A stretch of 64,000 nucleotides of DNA, taken from positions 20,438,001 to 20,502,000 of the forward strand of contig NC_079377.1 in NCBI RefSeq assembly GCF_021018895.1, given 5' to 3'. Within the stretch, counting starts at the first letter, position 1, and each line of letters starts with the position of its first letter. This document shows, piece by piece, positions 1 to 11,230 of this stretch. A model generated the notes under the pieces. It was not told the DNA's origin. It did no database searches and saw only the letters and a program-made list of their open reading frames with translations. Position numbers and translations under genes: made by a program. The stretch comes from Seriola aureovittata (Eukaryota > Chordata > Actinopteri > Carangiformes > Carangidae).

Positions 1-300
1 ATTCATGGTCACCGGAGGATGAATCCTGCTGATGTTGGCGTCACCATGAGGTTGACAATTTTGATTTTTAGTGAAATATCTTGAAATCTAATGGATGAAT
101 TGCCATGAAATTTAGTACCAATGTTGATGATCTCCAGAGGATGAATCCTAATGATGGTGGTGATCACTGGACTTTTGCTTTGATGCCACCGTTAGATTGA
201 GATTTGTCATTATGAGTGAGATTTGGATTGCCACAAATTTGGCACAGTGGTGCCCCCCCCCCCCAAGATGAATTGTCACAACTTTGATGATCAATAACAT
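1..300 (+). repeat. Teleost interspersed repeat fragment, internally dimeric
   Basis: The words GAGGATGAATCC, CACCATGAGGTTGACA and GGATGAATTGCCATGAAATT match an interspersed repeat I recognise from many percomorph fish; I cannot give its database name. The fragment is a diverged tandem dimer: GAGGATGAATCC occurs at 15-26 and again at 137-148, and the text after each copy is similar, giving a unit of about 122 bp. A short C-run at about 252-264 lies near the end. The repeat continues beyond the left edge of the window. Confidence 0.6.
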
Positions 301-2693
301 ATGATTATATCAACTTGATACAATTTCACTTAAAATTGATGCATAATTATATTGAATTGCCAAGAGCTCATTTCATTTACAGCATCTTGTATGCTGAGCC
401 ACAGGCGGTACTGCGTTCTCTTCAGTGCTTTTAGGCAGTATCAGCTCCATAGAGAATACATCGGCATACACATTCAAAATCTGTCTGCATGCTCAGTTAT
501 TCTGTGGCAGCATTGAAATGGGGGTATTTGCATTTTCTTTTTATCCCCTAAAAACCTCAGGAGAGGATGGTTCTCCGAAAGTTGAACTAAAATATATAAT
601 CACCCACATCCTTTTCCCGGCGTCTGCTTCCCTTTCTCTGATTAAAGACCACCTACAGTATGCACATTTGTTCTTTTAAGTTCTTTAAGTTCTTTTGAAT
701 TCCCGCTGATAGCAAGTCTTGTTTATATGCTACTAATCTGCAACAGTCTTGCTTTGTGAGAAACTTAATGCTGTCCACATTTCCAGCACAATGAGGAAAC
801 ATTGCTCATTGATGTATGTGTTTATTTTCTATTCTGTATAAAAAGGCTCAGAAAACAGTTTTTTATAAAGTCTACAGTTATGATTATAACTCTGGCTGAA
901 AGCACACCTTCATACATGCAGCAAGGAGTTTTAACTAAACAAAAATATGAGTACTCTGTGCATCATAACCATACAAATAACAGTCAGATGGAATATTCAA
1001 CCCACAGAAAATGACCCAACAGTGTGCGAATAGCTCATTATAAGTGGTAGCCGTGCTGAATATGCGTCGGGCTACAGGGACACTTGCATCATTGAAATTG
1101 ATTTGAGGCAAATTGTTTTTTGTACATTCAATCTGTTGCCTCTGTTTATGTTCGGTGGAAGCAATTACATGGAAACTGAATGACTAATTTGAAATCTGTG
1201 TTGGGATTTTGTGGTTTCTCTGATAGTGGTCCACACAGATCCTCCTCAGTGCACCTAAATGATATTTAAACAGTTTCTCAGTGACTGCAATTGATTTTTT
1301 TTTTTTTTTTTTTTTTTTAACAGAGAGAAATGTAGAAAATGTGATACACAAACAAGCATTTAAGATTCCACCAATTTACAATATAAAAGAGAAAGTGGAC
1401 TGACGAATCCACAGTAACAGACCAGAATGGAACCAGCTGAGTGCAACAAACATGTCAAATCTCATTTGATACGATTGAAGGTTGAATATACGGTACATTA
1501 AAACACTTAATCCATGACTAACCTTAATTTGTGTAGTGATTTATTGATTAGTTGTTTTAATAGATTAGCTTATTGATGAAGAGCTAAATACAAAAAAAAT
1601 AGACATCTTTGTTTGCCCGCTGCTCAGTCAGAAAATCCAATTACTGGGTGCTGACACAATAGAAGCAGCACCGGTACAAGGTGGTACAACAGATGTGAAA
1701 TGAAGACTTGTGGGGCTTATGATGTTATGTTTTTTCCCAAGACTCAAAACTGTGAAAGATCAATAAACGTTTATGGTAATTTCAGAGCCCATTGTATGGG
1801 TATGCACTACTGCCTTCCTAAGTTTACCAGCAGCCTTCCTTATCTTACCTTTCAGCCTTTAGAAATACAATGTAGAAAACACAATTACCTTCAAATGATG
1901 GTCAACTGGCCACAAAGCCGTCTGATTGAAGTAACCTAATTTACAACCCGGTGTTGTTGACAGAAGTGAAGCAGACTGTTATCAGAGAAAGCCACTCCTG
2001 GCCAGGTTACATGAGGATATTATTGCTACAGTAATGTGGCTGTTCCTTGGAAATGTATAGTGCTGAGCCCAGGAGCTGAAGTTTATCTTTGGTGTGGTCA
2101 TTTGAACTCGCTGCCCCTAAAAAGCTCCGCAAATCTCTTACCTGAAACATATGTTTTTGGTTTTGTGATGTTGTGTTTCTAAGGTTCTTCATGCCTGGAA
2201 GTGAACTGGGCTGTTTTTTGTGTGTCATTAAGTGAGCAGCCTCTGTGCTCATCAAGTCTGCAGAGGTGTTTCGTTCAGACAAGATGCAGATTTGACCTTT
2301 CACTGCTTACTAGACGTTAAACAAATATGAACCAAAGTTGTTACACACAGTTTCAACAAAGTGGTTTCAACTTGTTTTGTCTTTTTGCTACAACACAAAA
2401 TCATGTCATCTGTTATATCTACACGTTTGAGTCTAAAGAGGGGAAATGAGAGTTTACACTCTACAAATTGCTGGAGAAGTGAAATCTAGTTTCCTAGGTA
2501 CAAAAGGGTATTAAAATGATTGTAATTGCCATACTTAGTTTTGAAATAATATAGATTATTACAGTGTAAACTCAAATTAAAGGAGGGAATCAAACCCTTT
2601 TCACACAAATGTGTTACTAGTCCTAACAACGTTCATCAGGTCTGTGATGGTCTAATGTGATTTCTTTCCTCTTCTCCTCTCTTCTCTCTAAAG
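301..2693 (+). other. Non-coding sequence upstream of the start-codon exon (probable intron)
   Basis: No open frame here resembles a known protein. The stretch is AT-rich and holds a T24 run at 1295-1318. It ends in a pyrimidine-rich tract followed by AAAG at 2690-2693, a good 3' splice site just before the exon with the start codon. Because SLC8A genes commonly have a non-coding first exon, I infer that this is the end of intron 1; I see no promoter or first exon. Confidence 0.5.
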
Positions 2694-2744
2694 GTTCAAG
2701 ATCCTCATTAATCGTCACCTCACAGTACTGGTCTAGACGTCACC
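2694..2744 (+). other. 5' untranslated part of the first coding exon
   Basis: This stretch runs from the predicted 3' splice site (AG at 2692-2693, after a long C/T tract) to the ATG at 2745. The start context is CGTCACCATGG, close to the ideal vertebrate Kozak sequence, which supports this start over the overlapping frame that begins at 2657. The boundary is inferred from the splice consensus only. Confidence 0.55.
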
Positions 2745-3611
2745 ATGGGCCACTCCTCCCTCCTGTCCCCTGCCGTGAGGCTAGCAGTTGTCGCGGTGAT
2801 TCTCCTCCTCAAGCTCCATCCCTCATTGGCCGGGGCCCCCCCTCAGACGAGCTTGGGTGGCTCCGTTTCTGCAGTGTCCACCAATAAAACTGAATGCAGC
2901 AAGCCTGAGGCGTGTGCAAGGGGGGTGATCCTACCTATCTGGGAGCCCCAAAACCCATCGTTTGGTGACAAGGTTGCTCGGGCGACAGTTTACTTCGTGG
3001 CTCTGGTCTACATGTTTTTGGGTGTGTCGATCATTGCTGACCGTTTCATGGCATCAATAGAGGTCATCACGTCACAGGAAAAGGAGATCACCATCAAGAA
3101 ACCCAACGGGGAGACCACCACCACGACTGTTCGGATCTGGAACGAGACCGTCTCCAATCTCACCCTCATGGCTCTGGGCTCTTCGGCTCCTGAGATCCTG
3201 CTGTCCGTCATAGAGGTCATGGGTCATGGGTTTCATGCTGGAACTCTGGGCCCCTCCACCATTGTGGGCTCTGCGGCGTTCAACATGTTTGTCATCATAG
3301 GGATTTGTGTGTACGTCGTGCCTGATGGCGAGACGAGGAAGGTCAAGCACCTCCGCGTCTTCTTCGTCACGGCCACCTGGAGTATCTTCGCCTACATTTG
3401 GCTCTACCTGATCCTGTCTGTGATCTCGCCTGGTGTGGTGCAGGTGTGGGAGGGGCTGCTCACGTTCTTTTTCTTCCCCATCTGTGTGCTGTTCGCCTGG
3501 GTGGCCGACCGCCGCCTGCTGTTCTACAAGTATGTGTACAAACGCTACCGCACTGGCAAGCAACGTGGGATGATCATTGAGACAGAGGGCGATCGTCCAC
3601 TTCCTTCCAAG
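2745..3611 (+). CDS. slc8a1/slc8a4: Sodium/calcium exchanger (NCX, SLC8A family), coding exon 1 of 3 seen: N-terminal transport domain
   Basis: Encodes residues 1-289 of a plasma-membrane antiporter that exchanges three Na+ for one Ca2+. Seen: a hydrophobic signal peptide (about residues 10-30, ending HPSLAG), an N-glycosylation sequon NKT at 47, then the first transmembrane cluster. The alpha-1 repeat, which forms part of the ion-binding site in this family, carries GSSAPE (145-150) and GSAAFN (175-180). After the fifth predicted helix comes the basic XIP-like autoinhibitory segment (about 256-275, RRLLFYKYVYKRYR). The exon closes with CCAAG and a GTATAC donor at 3612, in phase 0. Reading on would give VYLTH plus a poly-Tyr run from a CTA repeat, which is intron. 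Similarity is highest to NCX1, with NCX3-like choices such as MASIEVITS. Residue 159 is Met (EVMGH) where, as I recall, mammalian NCX1-3 have Cys. The fish-only NCX4 is a real alternative to NCX1. Confidence 0.95.
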
Positions 3612-5632
3612 GTATACTTAACACACTACTACTACTACTACTACTACTACTACCACTACTACTTAAAGTAATCCTATTACTATTTCCCCTTATTACCACC
3701 ATACTAAAGCTTTCCTTAGCTGCTGAAACGGTAAAATGATTAACAGCCAACGAAGGTTTCTACCACAATGATCAACTTCCGAGACGGTTTTTATCTTTAA
3801 AGCCTAATTCTGGTTTATTTCAACGTGGGTCTTATTGTCATAGTTTAAAGTTAATTACTGACCAGGCAGAGAGGGGAAGAAACACATACAGATAGACAAG
3901 CAAACAGGTTTCAAGCAAACCCCCAATTTACCCAGATCTACTTTGAAGAGAAAAAAAAGCTCAGTGATAAAATTGTCACCCAAACCTTTGGTTTTAAACT
4001 TCCATCACAGTTAATGAAACGTCTCCCTGAACCAGCACAGGCTTGCTTTCACCAATCTTTGTTTATATTGACAGAAATGATGGTCACAGCTATGAAAATA
4101 ATTCCTAAGTGGTGTTAAACCACACTTATCCTTTAGTATTGATTGCAAGCAATATGTTGAGATTCACACCTGTGAAAAGCTCTAACTCTATAACTGCTCT
4201 TTCAACCACCATCATTAGATGCTGCAGAGATTGCAGTAATAACAACCTCTTCCACTACCTCTGATAACAATCCCATCTGCTGCTATTTCATCTAAATTCA
4301 GCTGAATCTAACATGCTCAGATATTTGGACTTTTCACCTGAAAAACAGGTTTTTTCTCGTAAATATTTTCTCGAAATCAATCCATGATGCTGATGATGTT
4401 ACAAATGATTAAAATGACATTGTTCTATGTCTGGATCGTGCCTCATGTAAGTGTGGGATTCTTAGGAGCATTTCAGAAGCTAATATCCCTCCGTTGACTA
4501 TTATAAAGAATCTAAAGAAAACAAGTCATGCTGGGAACTCTCTTTTCCAAGGGGCATATAGTTTTAGACCAGCCAACCAGTAAAAATTAATTAAGCTGTC
4601 CCCATCCAAACATGCAGCGGAAAAAACAAAGAGGCAGATAAAGCACTCTGTGTAGGCGGAAGTGGGTTCATGAGTAATGCGTATCTGAAATAATTATCAG
4701 CATTACTGAATGGAATTCTGCCAAGACAAACTAATGCTATGAAGCATCTTACTGCAAACACACACAAATGCTTTTTAAGTATTGTTACTTTTTAATTTCC
4801 TGTTTTGACTATTATCTGCTGCTTTGTACGCATCTAATTACATTTTCAGCAATGTGGTGTTGGGGGCATTTATTCACCACTTGGTTAACTGAGAGTCTCT
4901 CACTGTCTGTTCTTCCGAAATTTGAAAATTACTTGTTATTATCTCTGCGCGTTTCTTAGATGAGATTATTAAGAATCACTCCTCCATTAGTACATGAAGA
5001 GCTCTTTTCATTTCAACTTCTGTCGAAAAAGAAATCGGTGAATAAAACCCAACCAAACAGTGTTCCTGAGGGGGATGCGTAATAATTTACACGTTTTTAA
5101 ATTGCCTCAAGAGCAAAAACACATTTCACCAATAAAACTGTACTCAATGGAAAATAGGATGTGTACCTTTTTTCTCTGAGGGCTATAAAATGGTGTGATT
5201 TTCAGAAACAGGTGGCTAATGTATTAACATATCTAATAAAAACTGATGCTGCTATAAAAGTGTAGTAATGTGCACAGCAAAAATGTACATGTGTGGTTTG
5301 GGAAATTAGTAAAAATATCACAAAGCAGTCATATCTTAAAACCTGGCTGAATCCTTCCAAACTAAACTCTTTAATACACATATGAACATTCATTTTGAAT
5401 AATTGCTTGGATGCTATAACAAAACCAGGGAATGCACCACACCTCAAAAACTAGAGCCATCTGCCTTTGTTTACATGGTTGTTATTGATATTTAAAATCA
5501 TTCTTTGTGAACAGCCACTTCTCAGTTTACCTCCATGATACCGCCAGGAGACTGCTTTAAGACTTAGCATGTTGCTCCAAAGAATCAAACTCTATGGCAC
5601 TGATTTAAAATTCCTTCCTCTCTGTTCATAAG
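3612..5632 (+). other. Intron between NCX coding exons 1 and 2
   Basis: Bounded by a GTATAC donor at 3612 and a pyrimidine-rich acceptor ending CATAAG at 5632; 2,021 bp, phase 0. A (CTA)n microsatellite lies 13 bases into the intron (about 3625-3663). The rest is AT-rich unique-looking sequence with no recognisable gene. Mammalian NCX1 has no intron at this point. Confidence 0.85.
3625..3663 (+). repeat. (CTA)n trinucleotide microsatellite
   Basis: About 13 CTA units with one CCA interruption, just inside the first intron. It is in frame with the preceding exon and would read as poly-tyrosine if the intron were retained; an in-frame stop follows at 3669-3671. Confidence 0.95.
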
Positions 5633-5797
5633 GTGGACATTGAAATGGATGGGAAGATGCTGAACTCTCATGGTGTTGACTTCCTGGATGGCCCGCTGGG
5701 TTTGGATCTGGATGAGAAGGATCTGGACGAGGAGGAGACGCGGAGAGACATGGCCAAGATCCTGAAGGAGCTCAAACAGAAACACCCCGACAAGGAG
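5633..5797 (+). CDS. slc8a1/slc8a4: Sodium/calcium exchanger (NCX), coding exon 2 of 3 seen: start of the large cytoplasmic loop
   Basis: A 165-nt exon encoding residues 290-344, the acidic and basic linker at the start of the large cytoplasmic regulatory loop between the two transmembrane clusters. It reads VDIEMDGKMLNSH at the start and ILKELKQKHPDKE at the end, close to the corresponding NCX1 segment (from memory, TEIEMDGK to HPDKE). The acceptor is CATAAG|GTGGAC and the donor GAG|GTGAGT (5798). Both ends are phase 0, so the frame joins cleanly with its neighbours. Translation starts upstream at 2745; the GTG here is a codon, not a start. In mammals this sequence is internal to one giant exon. 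Confidence 0.93.
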
Positions 5798-7555
5798 GTG
5801 AGTGGGACCTCGCATAAAATGCAATGGCAGTTTGACATGAAAAACATCCTGTCGCTGCTGCTCCTGTCAGGGTTGTTTTCTTGTATAGGAAATGAAATGA
5901 CAAAATAAACAGGAACAGATGGCGCACTTTTTCTATTTCCTTCTATTATCACAGTTGAGTATGGTAATGAATGCAGCTAAGGTCTCATCACAACCTCTCA
6001 GATTAATTTGATATTGATACATCTTTTAGAAAAAAGAAAATTGCAAAGGAAATGGAGAAGCCATTAAATCAATATAAATAAAAAGAGAAGCACAGATAGT
6101 CCAGTTCTAATATTGGCAGTTCAGTCCCCTAGGCATCATAAAAATATAGGAATTTCTTATTGCTGCAGACCTTTGTTGTTAACATAGTCTTATAGTGTCT
6201 ACTTAGGTCTTGATATATTGTGCAGTATACAGTTACAATATAAGAAATTATATAAGCGCACTCAATAGGATGTATGGTATTGTATAGTACTGCAAAGATG
6301 ATCAATTTTACAGAACCTACCTTGACTTGGCAGATAAAAGTTAAATAGATTGAAATAGAAAAAAGATTTAAAAAAAAAAAACCAGCAATATATTGTAGCC
6401 ATCAAGCATGGCGTGATGATGTTTGTTCCAGCCTGTGCTCGTCTTATTGTTTGGCTGAGGTTTACCACTAAAAAGCATAATGGAAGCTGCGAGCATCGAG
6501 ACAAGCTGCTGAAATGGCAACTCCTCTTACATGCATGAGAGAGCCTGCTAAAATAGGTTTTTACGCCTCTGCCCTCATCTCTGTATGGATTAACAATGAG
6601 GCTGATTAACCTGTTGTCCAATACTTGCTCAAATCCTTTCGCCTCACAGTCGTATTTCGACATCCAGTGCTTTGACACTGCTGCTACATTGTTGGTTGCA
6701 GTGGATCTATATCTATTGCTGAAAGGAGTTGGATCCCAAAGTTACAACTTCATTTTTGTTTGAGACCTGGAAATTGATATTGAAGAGGATGAAGCTACTT
6801 CTTTTTGTAGACACATGTTTTACTTATTAGCAAAGAGAATATAAAAATGTTGACAATCCATGATTCAGTCTGGCATGACCTTGTTGTTAGCAGTTGCTTG
6901 TGGAGAGATAAGCTACTGCAAATGTCTCTGATCTTAAACATCATCAACTTTAGTCCAATCTATTCCACTGATCTTCTACAATAATAATCTGGTAAGAGAG
7001 GAGGACCAGTGGGGTGAAGAAAAACCTTGGCATCCACCCAGGAATTCTGTGCATTTCTCAAGAATACCTCAGCAGGATGGATGTTTGCTCATGTCGGCTT
7101 GAACCTGGATCCTCTCCTTGACTACTGTACTTATGAAATAACAAAGCTTTTCTTGTCTCACTTTACACATCATGTACAGCTGTGTAAGACCTCACAAAGC
7201 CTTGTATAATCTGATCCATATGCCATATACACTGTTGATTGAAATTTCACCGTGCTTGATGTGTAACAACATGACTCATTCTAAAATCACTGTTCTTTGA
7301 CTGTTTCTAATGTTAGATTCATCCACTTGATGCAGCATTAAGTCTTATTTATCCAGACAAGATAGATGAATGTCTGTAATTCAGCCAGTCAAGCCCAGTG
7401 TTCAACTATGACTCTTATTCGAGCAGACAAGTTGACAATAAAAAAGATTTTTTTTGTTGCCCACAGTAGAGGATACGACACCACATCCACTCATCATTCT
7501 GGAGGACATGTTTTTACACTGTTTGTGTGCTTCTTTATGTTTTTCTCTTTACCAG
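5798..7555 (+). other. Intron between NCX coding exons 2 and 3
   Basis: Runs from a consensus GTGAGT donor to a TTTCTCTTTACCAG acceptor ending at 7555; 1,758 bp, phase 0. It is AT-rich. A 138-codon open frame on the minus strand (6262-6678) resembles nothing I know and has no sign of being a gene. I see no repeats beyond short A-runs. Confidence 0.85.
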
Positions 7556-8346
7556 GTGGAACAACTCATCGAGCTTGCCAACTACCAAGTCCTGAGCCAG
7601 CAGCAGAAGAGTCGTGCTTTCTACCGTTGCCAGGCCACCAGGCTGATGACAGGTGCTGGCAACATCCTGAAGAAACACGCTGCCGATCAGGCACGAAAGG
7701 CCGTCAGCATGCACGAGGTTCGCTCTGATGTGGGTGACAACGACCCCATCTCTAAGATCTACTTCGAGCCCGGTTCTTACCAGTGTCTCGAGAACTGCGG
7801 CACAGTGGCGGTGAACGTGGTGCGTCGTGGCGGTGACCTGGGCAAGACGGTCTCTGTGGAGTACCGGACAGAAGACGGCACCGCCAACGCTGGCTCGGAC
7901 TACGAGTTCACAGAGGGCGTGGTGGTGTTCAAGTCTGGCGAGACGATGAAGGAGATCCGCGTGGGGATCATTGACGATGACATCTTTGAGGAGGATGAAA
8001 ACTTCCTGATTCACCTATCCAATGTCAAGGTGTTGACGTCAGAAGGCGAGGAGCCCGAGGAAAGCGAGTCAGCTAACCACGTGGACTCGGTGGCCTGTCT
8101 CGGCTTGCCCTCCGCAGCGACCGTTACCATCTTTGACGACGACCACGCCGGTATCTTTACATTTGAGGAGCCTGTATGCCACGTGAGCGAGAGCGTTGGC
8201 ACCATGGAGGTGAAGGTGCTGAGAACGTCGGGGGCTCGCGGCGTGGTCATGCTGCCTTACAAGACGGTGGAGGGAACAGCACGAGGCAGCGGAGAGGACT
8301 TTGAAGACGCTCACGGCATCCTGGAATTTCAGAACGACGAGATCTT
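7556..8346 (+). CDS. slc8a1/slc8a4: Sodium/calcium exchanger (NCX), coding exon 3 of 3 seen: CBD1 and start of CBD2
   Basis: Encodes residues 345-607 plus two bases of the next codon. Residues 345-395 (from VEQLIELANYQ) are the helical loop segment before the Ca2+ sensor. CBD1, a Calx-beta immunoglobulin-like fold that binds regulatory Ca2+, covers about 405-538 and shows the acidic family signatures YRTEDGTANAGSDYEF, IIDDDIFEEDENF and TIFDDDHAG. CBD2 begins with FTFEEPVCHVSES and continues to EFQNDEI. The exon ends GATCTT with a GTGAGT donor at 8347; reading on meets TGA at once (8348-8350), which confirms the splice site. In mammals the giant exon ends at this same place, just before the mutually exclusive exons A and B. 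I find those exons and the second transmembrane cluster nowhere downstream in the window. Confidence 0.95.
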
Positions 8347-9919
8347 GTGAGTAGATTTGAATCATAATGACGGTGCAGTCGTTTCATGCTCTGTGTCCGT
8401 GTGATGTTGCGTTACTGCTGATGGTGTGAGAACGTGAAGGTGTGAGTGAGATGTGGTGGTCACGATGTGCGGACTGCTCATTGGGGATTTGACGAAATCC
8501 GAATTCCCCAACCCTCTATGTGTTTTTACCTTGTCTCTATTTTCTACTTTGACTCATTCATTTACTTCTTTTATCTTCACCAGTCTCTTCATTCCTCTTT
8601 GCTTTGGATTCTGTTGTGCTGCTGTTTTAGTCTGCTGTGAGATCCGTCGGTTTCTGTATTGCTGGACAGCCAGCACCATCGATTTGTCTTGTGAGTTGCA
8701 GAAGTAAGGGAAAGTGGGTTATTTGTTGGATCTTTGATGATTTGGATTTTAAGCAGATGGTCTTTAAGGACCTGGAAATTGAACGAGAAGTGTTGAAGTT
8801 TCTTTAAGTAAGGCACTTAATGGGAACCCAGGAGGAGCTGGTTGCTGGAAACAGTACAAGAACTCAATAAGCAGCAGGGAATCAGGGCAAAGTAGGAGCA
8901 TCTATCTTGTCAACTTAATTCAGATACACAAAGACTTCTTCTTTTTTGGGTAATAAATCCAAGCTGCCCTTTTAGGTGGTTTTATACGGTCTGAGAACAT
9001 CCCAGAGCAACCACTCATGCAGCCAGCTACTCTTTTTTTTTTTTTTTTTTTGGTTGTCATTCCTTGTGAAAAGGACTTGAAACTCTACTTTTCCTGCTGT
9101 GAAATGCTGCAGCCACAGTTGCTCTCCTTAGCCAAACGGAGGAGCCTTATTATCTGCTGATGACTCATGGTGAGGTTCATGATTGCTATTGGACCACATT
9201 TCAGGAGGCCTTTTCACCGCAGCGGTGAATGTGCTCACAGCCAGCTGCTGTGCCCGTCATCCTGACCCACTCACAATGTGGGGAATTAGCTCGAGCCATC
9301 AGCCAAATGTTTGTACAATGCTGACCACGTTGGGTTGAAACCAAACCAAATTTCCAAGTCCTCCTTTGTTCTTTAAATCTTTTATTGTGAAAACGATTGC
9401 TGTGAGTACACATTGTGACTAAATGAGTTATTTTCTTCCCACTCTTTTATGTGATGCTTACTTGGCATTAGCTGCTAATTCTGTATGACACACTGACTGA
9501 AATGTTGACTCAGGTATTGACAGTATTGATAGGGATTGGCTCTGAATAAAGCAGATATTTTGATCATAACGTATTTTACAACGTCATAACAGTGTTAGTT
9601 ACTAAATTGAGCTCATTAACGGTGGAGCTCAAGCTCACAGCATCATCACGTTGCACGTAGACTCTGTTATAGTTGCTTTTCTAAATTGAAGTATTGGAGC
9701 AAATCTCCAGGTTTATGGCATCACTGTCATCAGAATCAGTGGTGGTGACAAATCTGTGTTTGATTGTCTTCATAATGATTCATCATATGGATTTGTGCTT
9801 GTGACTTTTGTGATTTAAATCTATTCATTGACCATCAGTTTGGCCGTGTGTTGTTACCATTCAATCATTGAAAAGCTGTTCCAAAGCTATTTTGATATGG
9901 ACGCACATATGTAAAACTG
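8347..9919 (+). other. Start of a large NCX intron, no gene seen
   Basis: Begins with the GTGAGT donor. No further NCX exon (second half of CBD2, exons A-F, alpha-2 repeat) is visible here or later in the window. The stretch contains a poly-T run at 9033-9051 and otherwise unique-looking AT-rich sequence. Confidence 0.7.

Positions 9920-9985
<66 letters not shown>
9920..9985. repeat. (AC)n microsatellite
   Basis: An almost uninterrupted AC dinucleotide run of about 65 bp. Apparent Thr-His or Cys-Val open frames across it are artefacts of the repeat. Confidence 0.97.
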
Positions 9986-9989
<4 letters not shown>

Positions 9990-10099
9990 TGGCAATGTTC
10001 TTATAATGAGAGGTGAAATTGCTTGGGGGTGGAGGGGGTTCAGCAAGCTGGAGCAAAAATTATTGTTTTCTGTACAATACACAATAAGGTGGGCTACTG

Positions 10100-10146
10100 G
10101 TCTCTCTCTCGCTCTCTCTCTCTCGCTCTCTCTCTCTCTGTCTCTG

Positions 10147-10180
<34 letters not shown>

Positions 10181-10352
10181 CCTCTCTCTCTCTCTGTCTC
10201 TGTCTCTGTGTCTGTGTCTCTCTCTCTCTCTCTCTGTCTCTGTCTCTGTGTCTCTGTCTCTCTCTCTCTTGCGCTCTCTCTCTCTCTCTCCCTCTCTCTC
10301 TCTCTGTCTCTCTCTCTGTGTCTCTGTCTCTCTCTCTCTCCCTGTGTCTCTG

Positions 10353-10383
<31 letters not shown>

Positions 10384-10458
10384 CTCTCTCTGTGTCTCTG
10401 TCTCTCTCTCTCCCTCTCTCTGTCTCTGTGTCTCTGTCTCTCTCTCTCCCTCTCTGTG

Positions 10459-10518
<60 letters not shown>

Positions 10519-10535
10519 CTTGTCTCTGTCTCTCA
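10100..10535 (+). repeat. Long imperfect (TC)n / (TCTCTG)n compound tract
   Basis: About 435 bp made almost only of TC dinucleotides with frequent TG substitutions and rare GC or CA interruptions. The substitutions recur as TCTCTG and TCTGTG hexamers, as if higher-order units had been copied. All long open frames here are Ser-Leu repeats and not genes. Confidence 0.97.
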
Positions 10536-11190
10536 CACTCATACGGCAGTGGGCGTGTTCACGATGTCACCACAAATTACTGTTTGCAGTAAAGTGTTCT
10601 CCTGGTGGCCTGTGGGCCTGTTGGGCTCGTAGCTTTAGTGAGAATACAATAAACTTCACAGCTTTCAGCGGTCTGCATTTTTTTTTACTGTTTGGGCCAC
10701 GTGCTAGTTTATGGGAGTAGTCAGTAGGCTTGGAGAACGCCTTGGACCATTAATTACCTCTGAATATTGCCTAAATGAATCTTTTATCAAGAACTGATGT
10801 TGGACTTATTATATTGATGGACTTACTTAGTTGAACTGACTTGACTGGACAAGTCTACTATTAAATATTGAATTAGGACTATTGTAAATCTATTTTTAAG
10901 TTATGATCCCATGGTTGTGGTTTGGATTTCTACAAAATTAAAAAAAGTTTTTCTTATTTATTTGCTTTGATTTTTCACTCCCACCATCCAAGAAGAAGGG
11001 ATCTGTCTTTCCTCTGTGACCTCGTGTCTTGAGATCTTTTGGAGGGAAGTTTTTCTTTTTTTTGTCTTAAAGAGCTTGTTATCACTGGTTGGACATTGCC
11101 TGCTGTTGTGGGCCTGTGAAGATTAATTGATATGCTGGATTTGATATGGGATTATACAACATAAACTAGACTCGACTCGTTTAGACATGC

Positions 11191-11192
<2 letters not shown>

Positions 11193-11228
<36 letters not shown>
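11193..11228. repeat. (TG)n microsatellite
   Basis: Uninterrupted TG run of about 34 bp, followed by GGGTGTGG. Confidence 0.95.

Positions 11229-11230
<2 letters not shown>

Noticed and set aside
2657..2887. Alternative frame overlapping the start of the NCX exon
   Set aside because: It is out of frame with the NCX protein, begins upstream of the predicted acceptor and has no family resemblance.
3072..3563. 163-codon minus-strand frame opposite the first NCX exon
   Set aside because: It is an antisense shadow of a conserved coding exon with GC-rich third positions.
7535..8014. 159-codon minus-strand frame opposite the third NCX exon
   Set aside because: It is a shadow of the CBD1 coding sequence; the + strand matches the family throughout.
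10100..10720. Several long Ser-Leu open frames (up to 254 codons)
   Set aside because: They are the translation of an imperfect TC/TG repeat in different frames; there is no protein signal.
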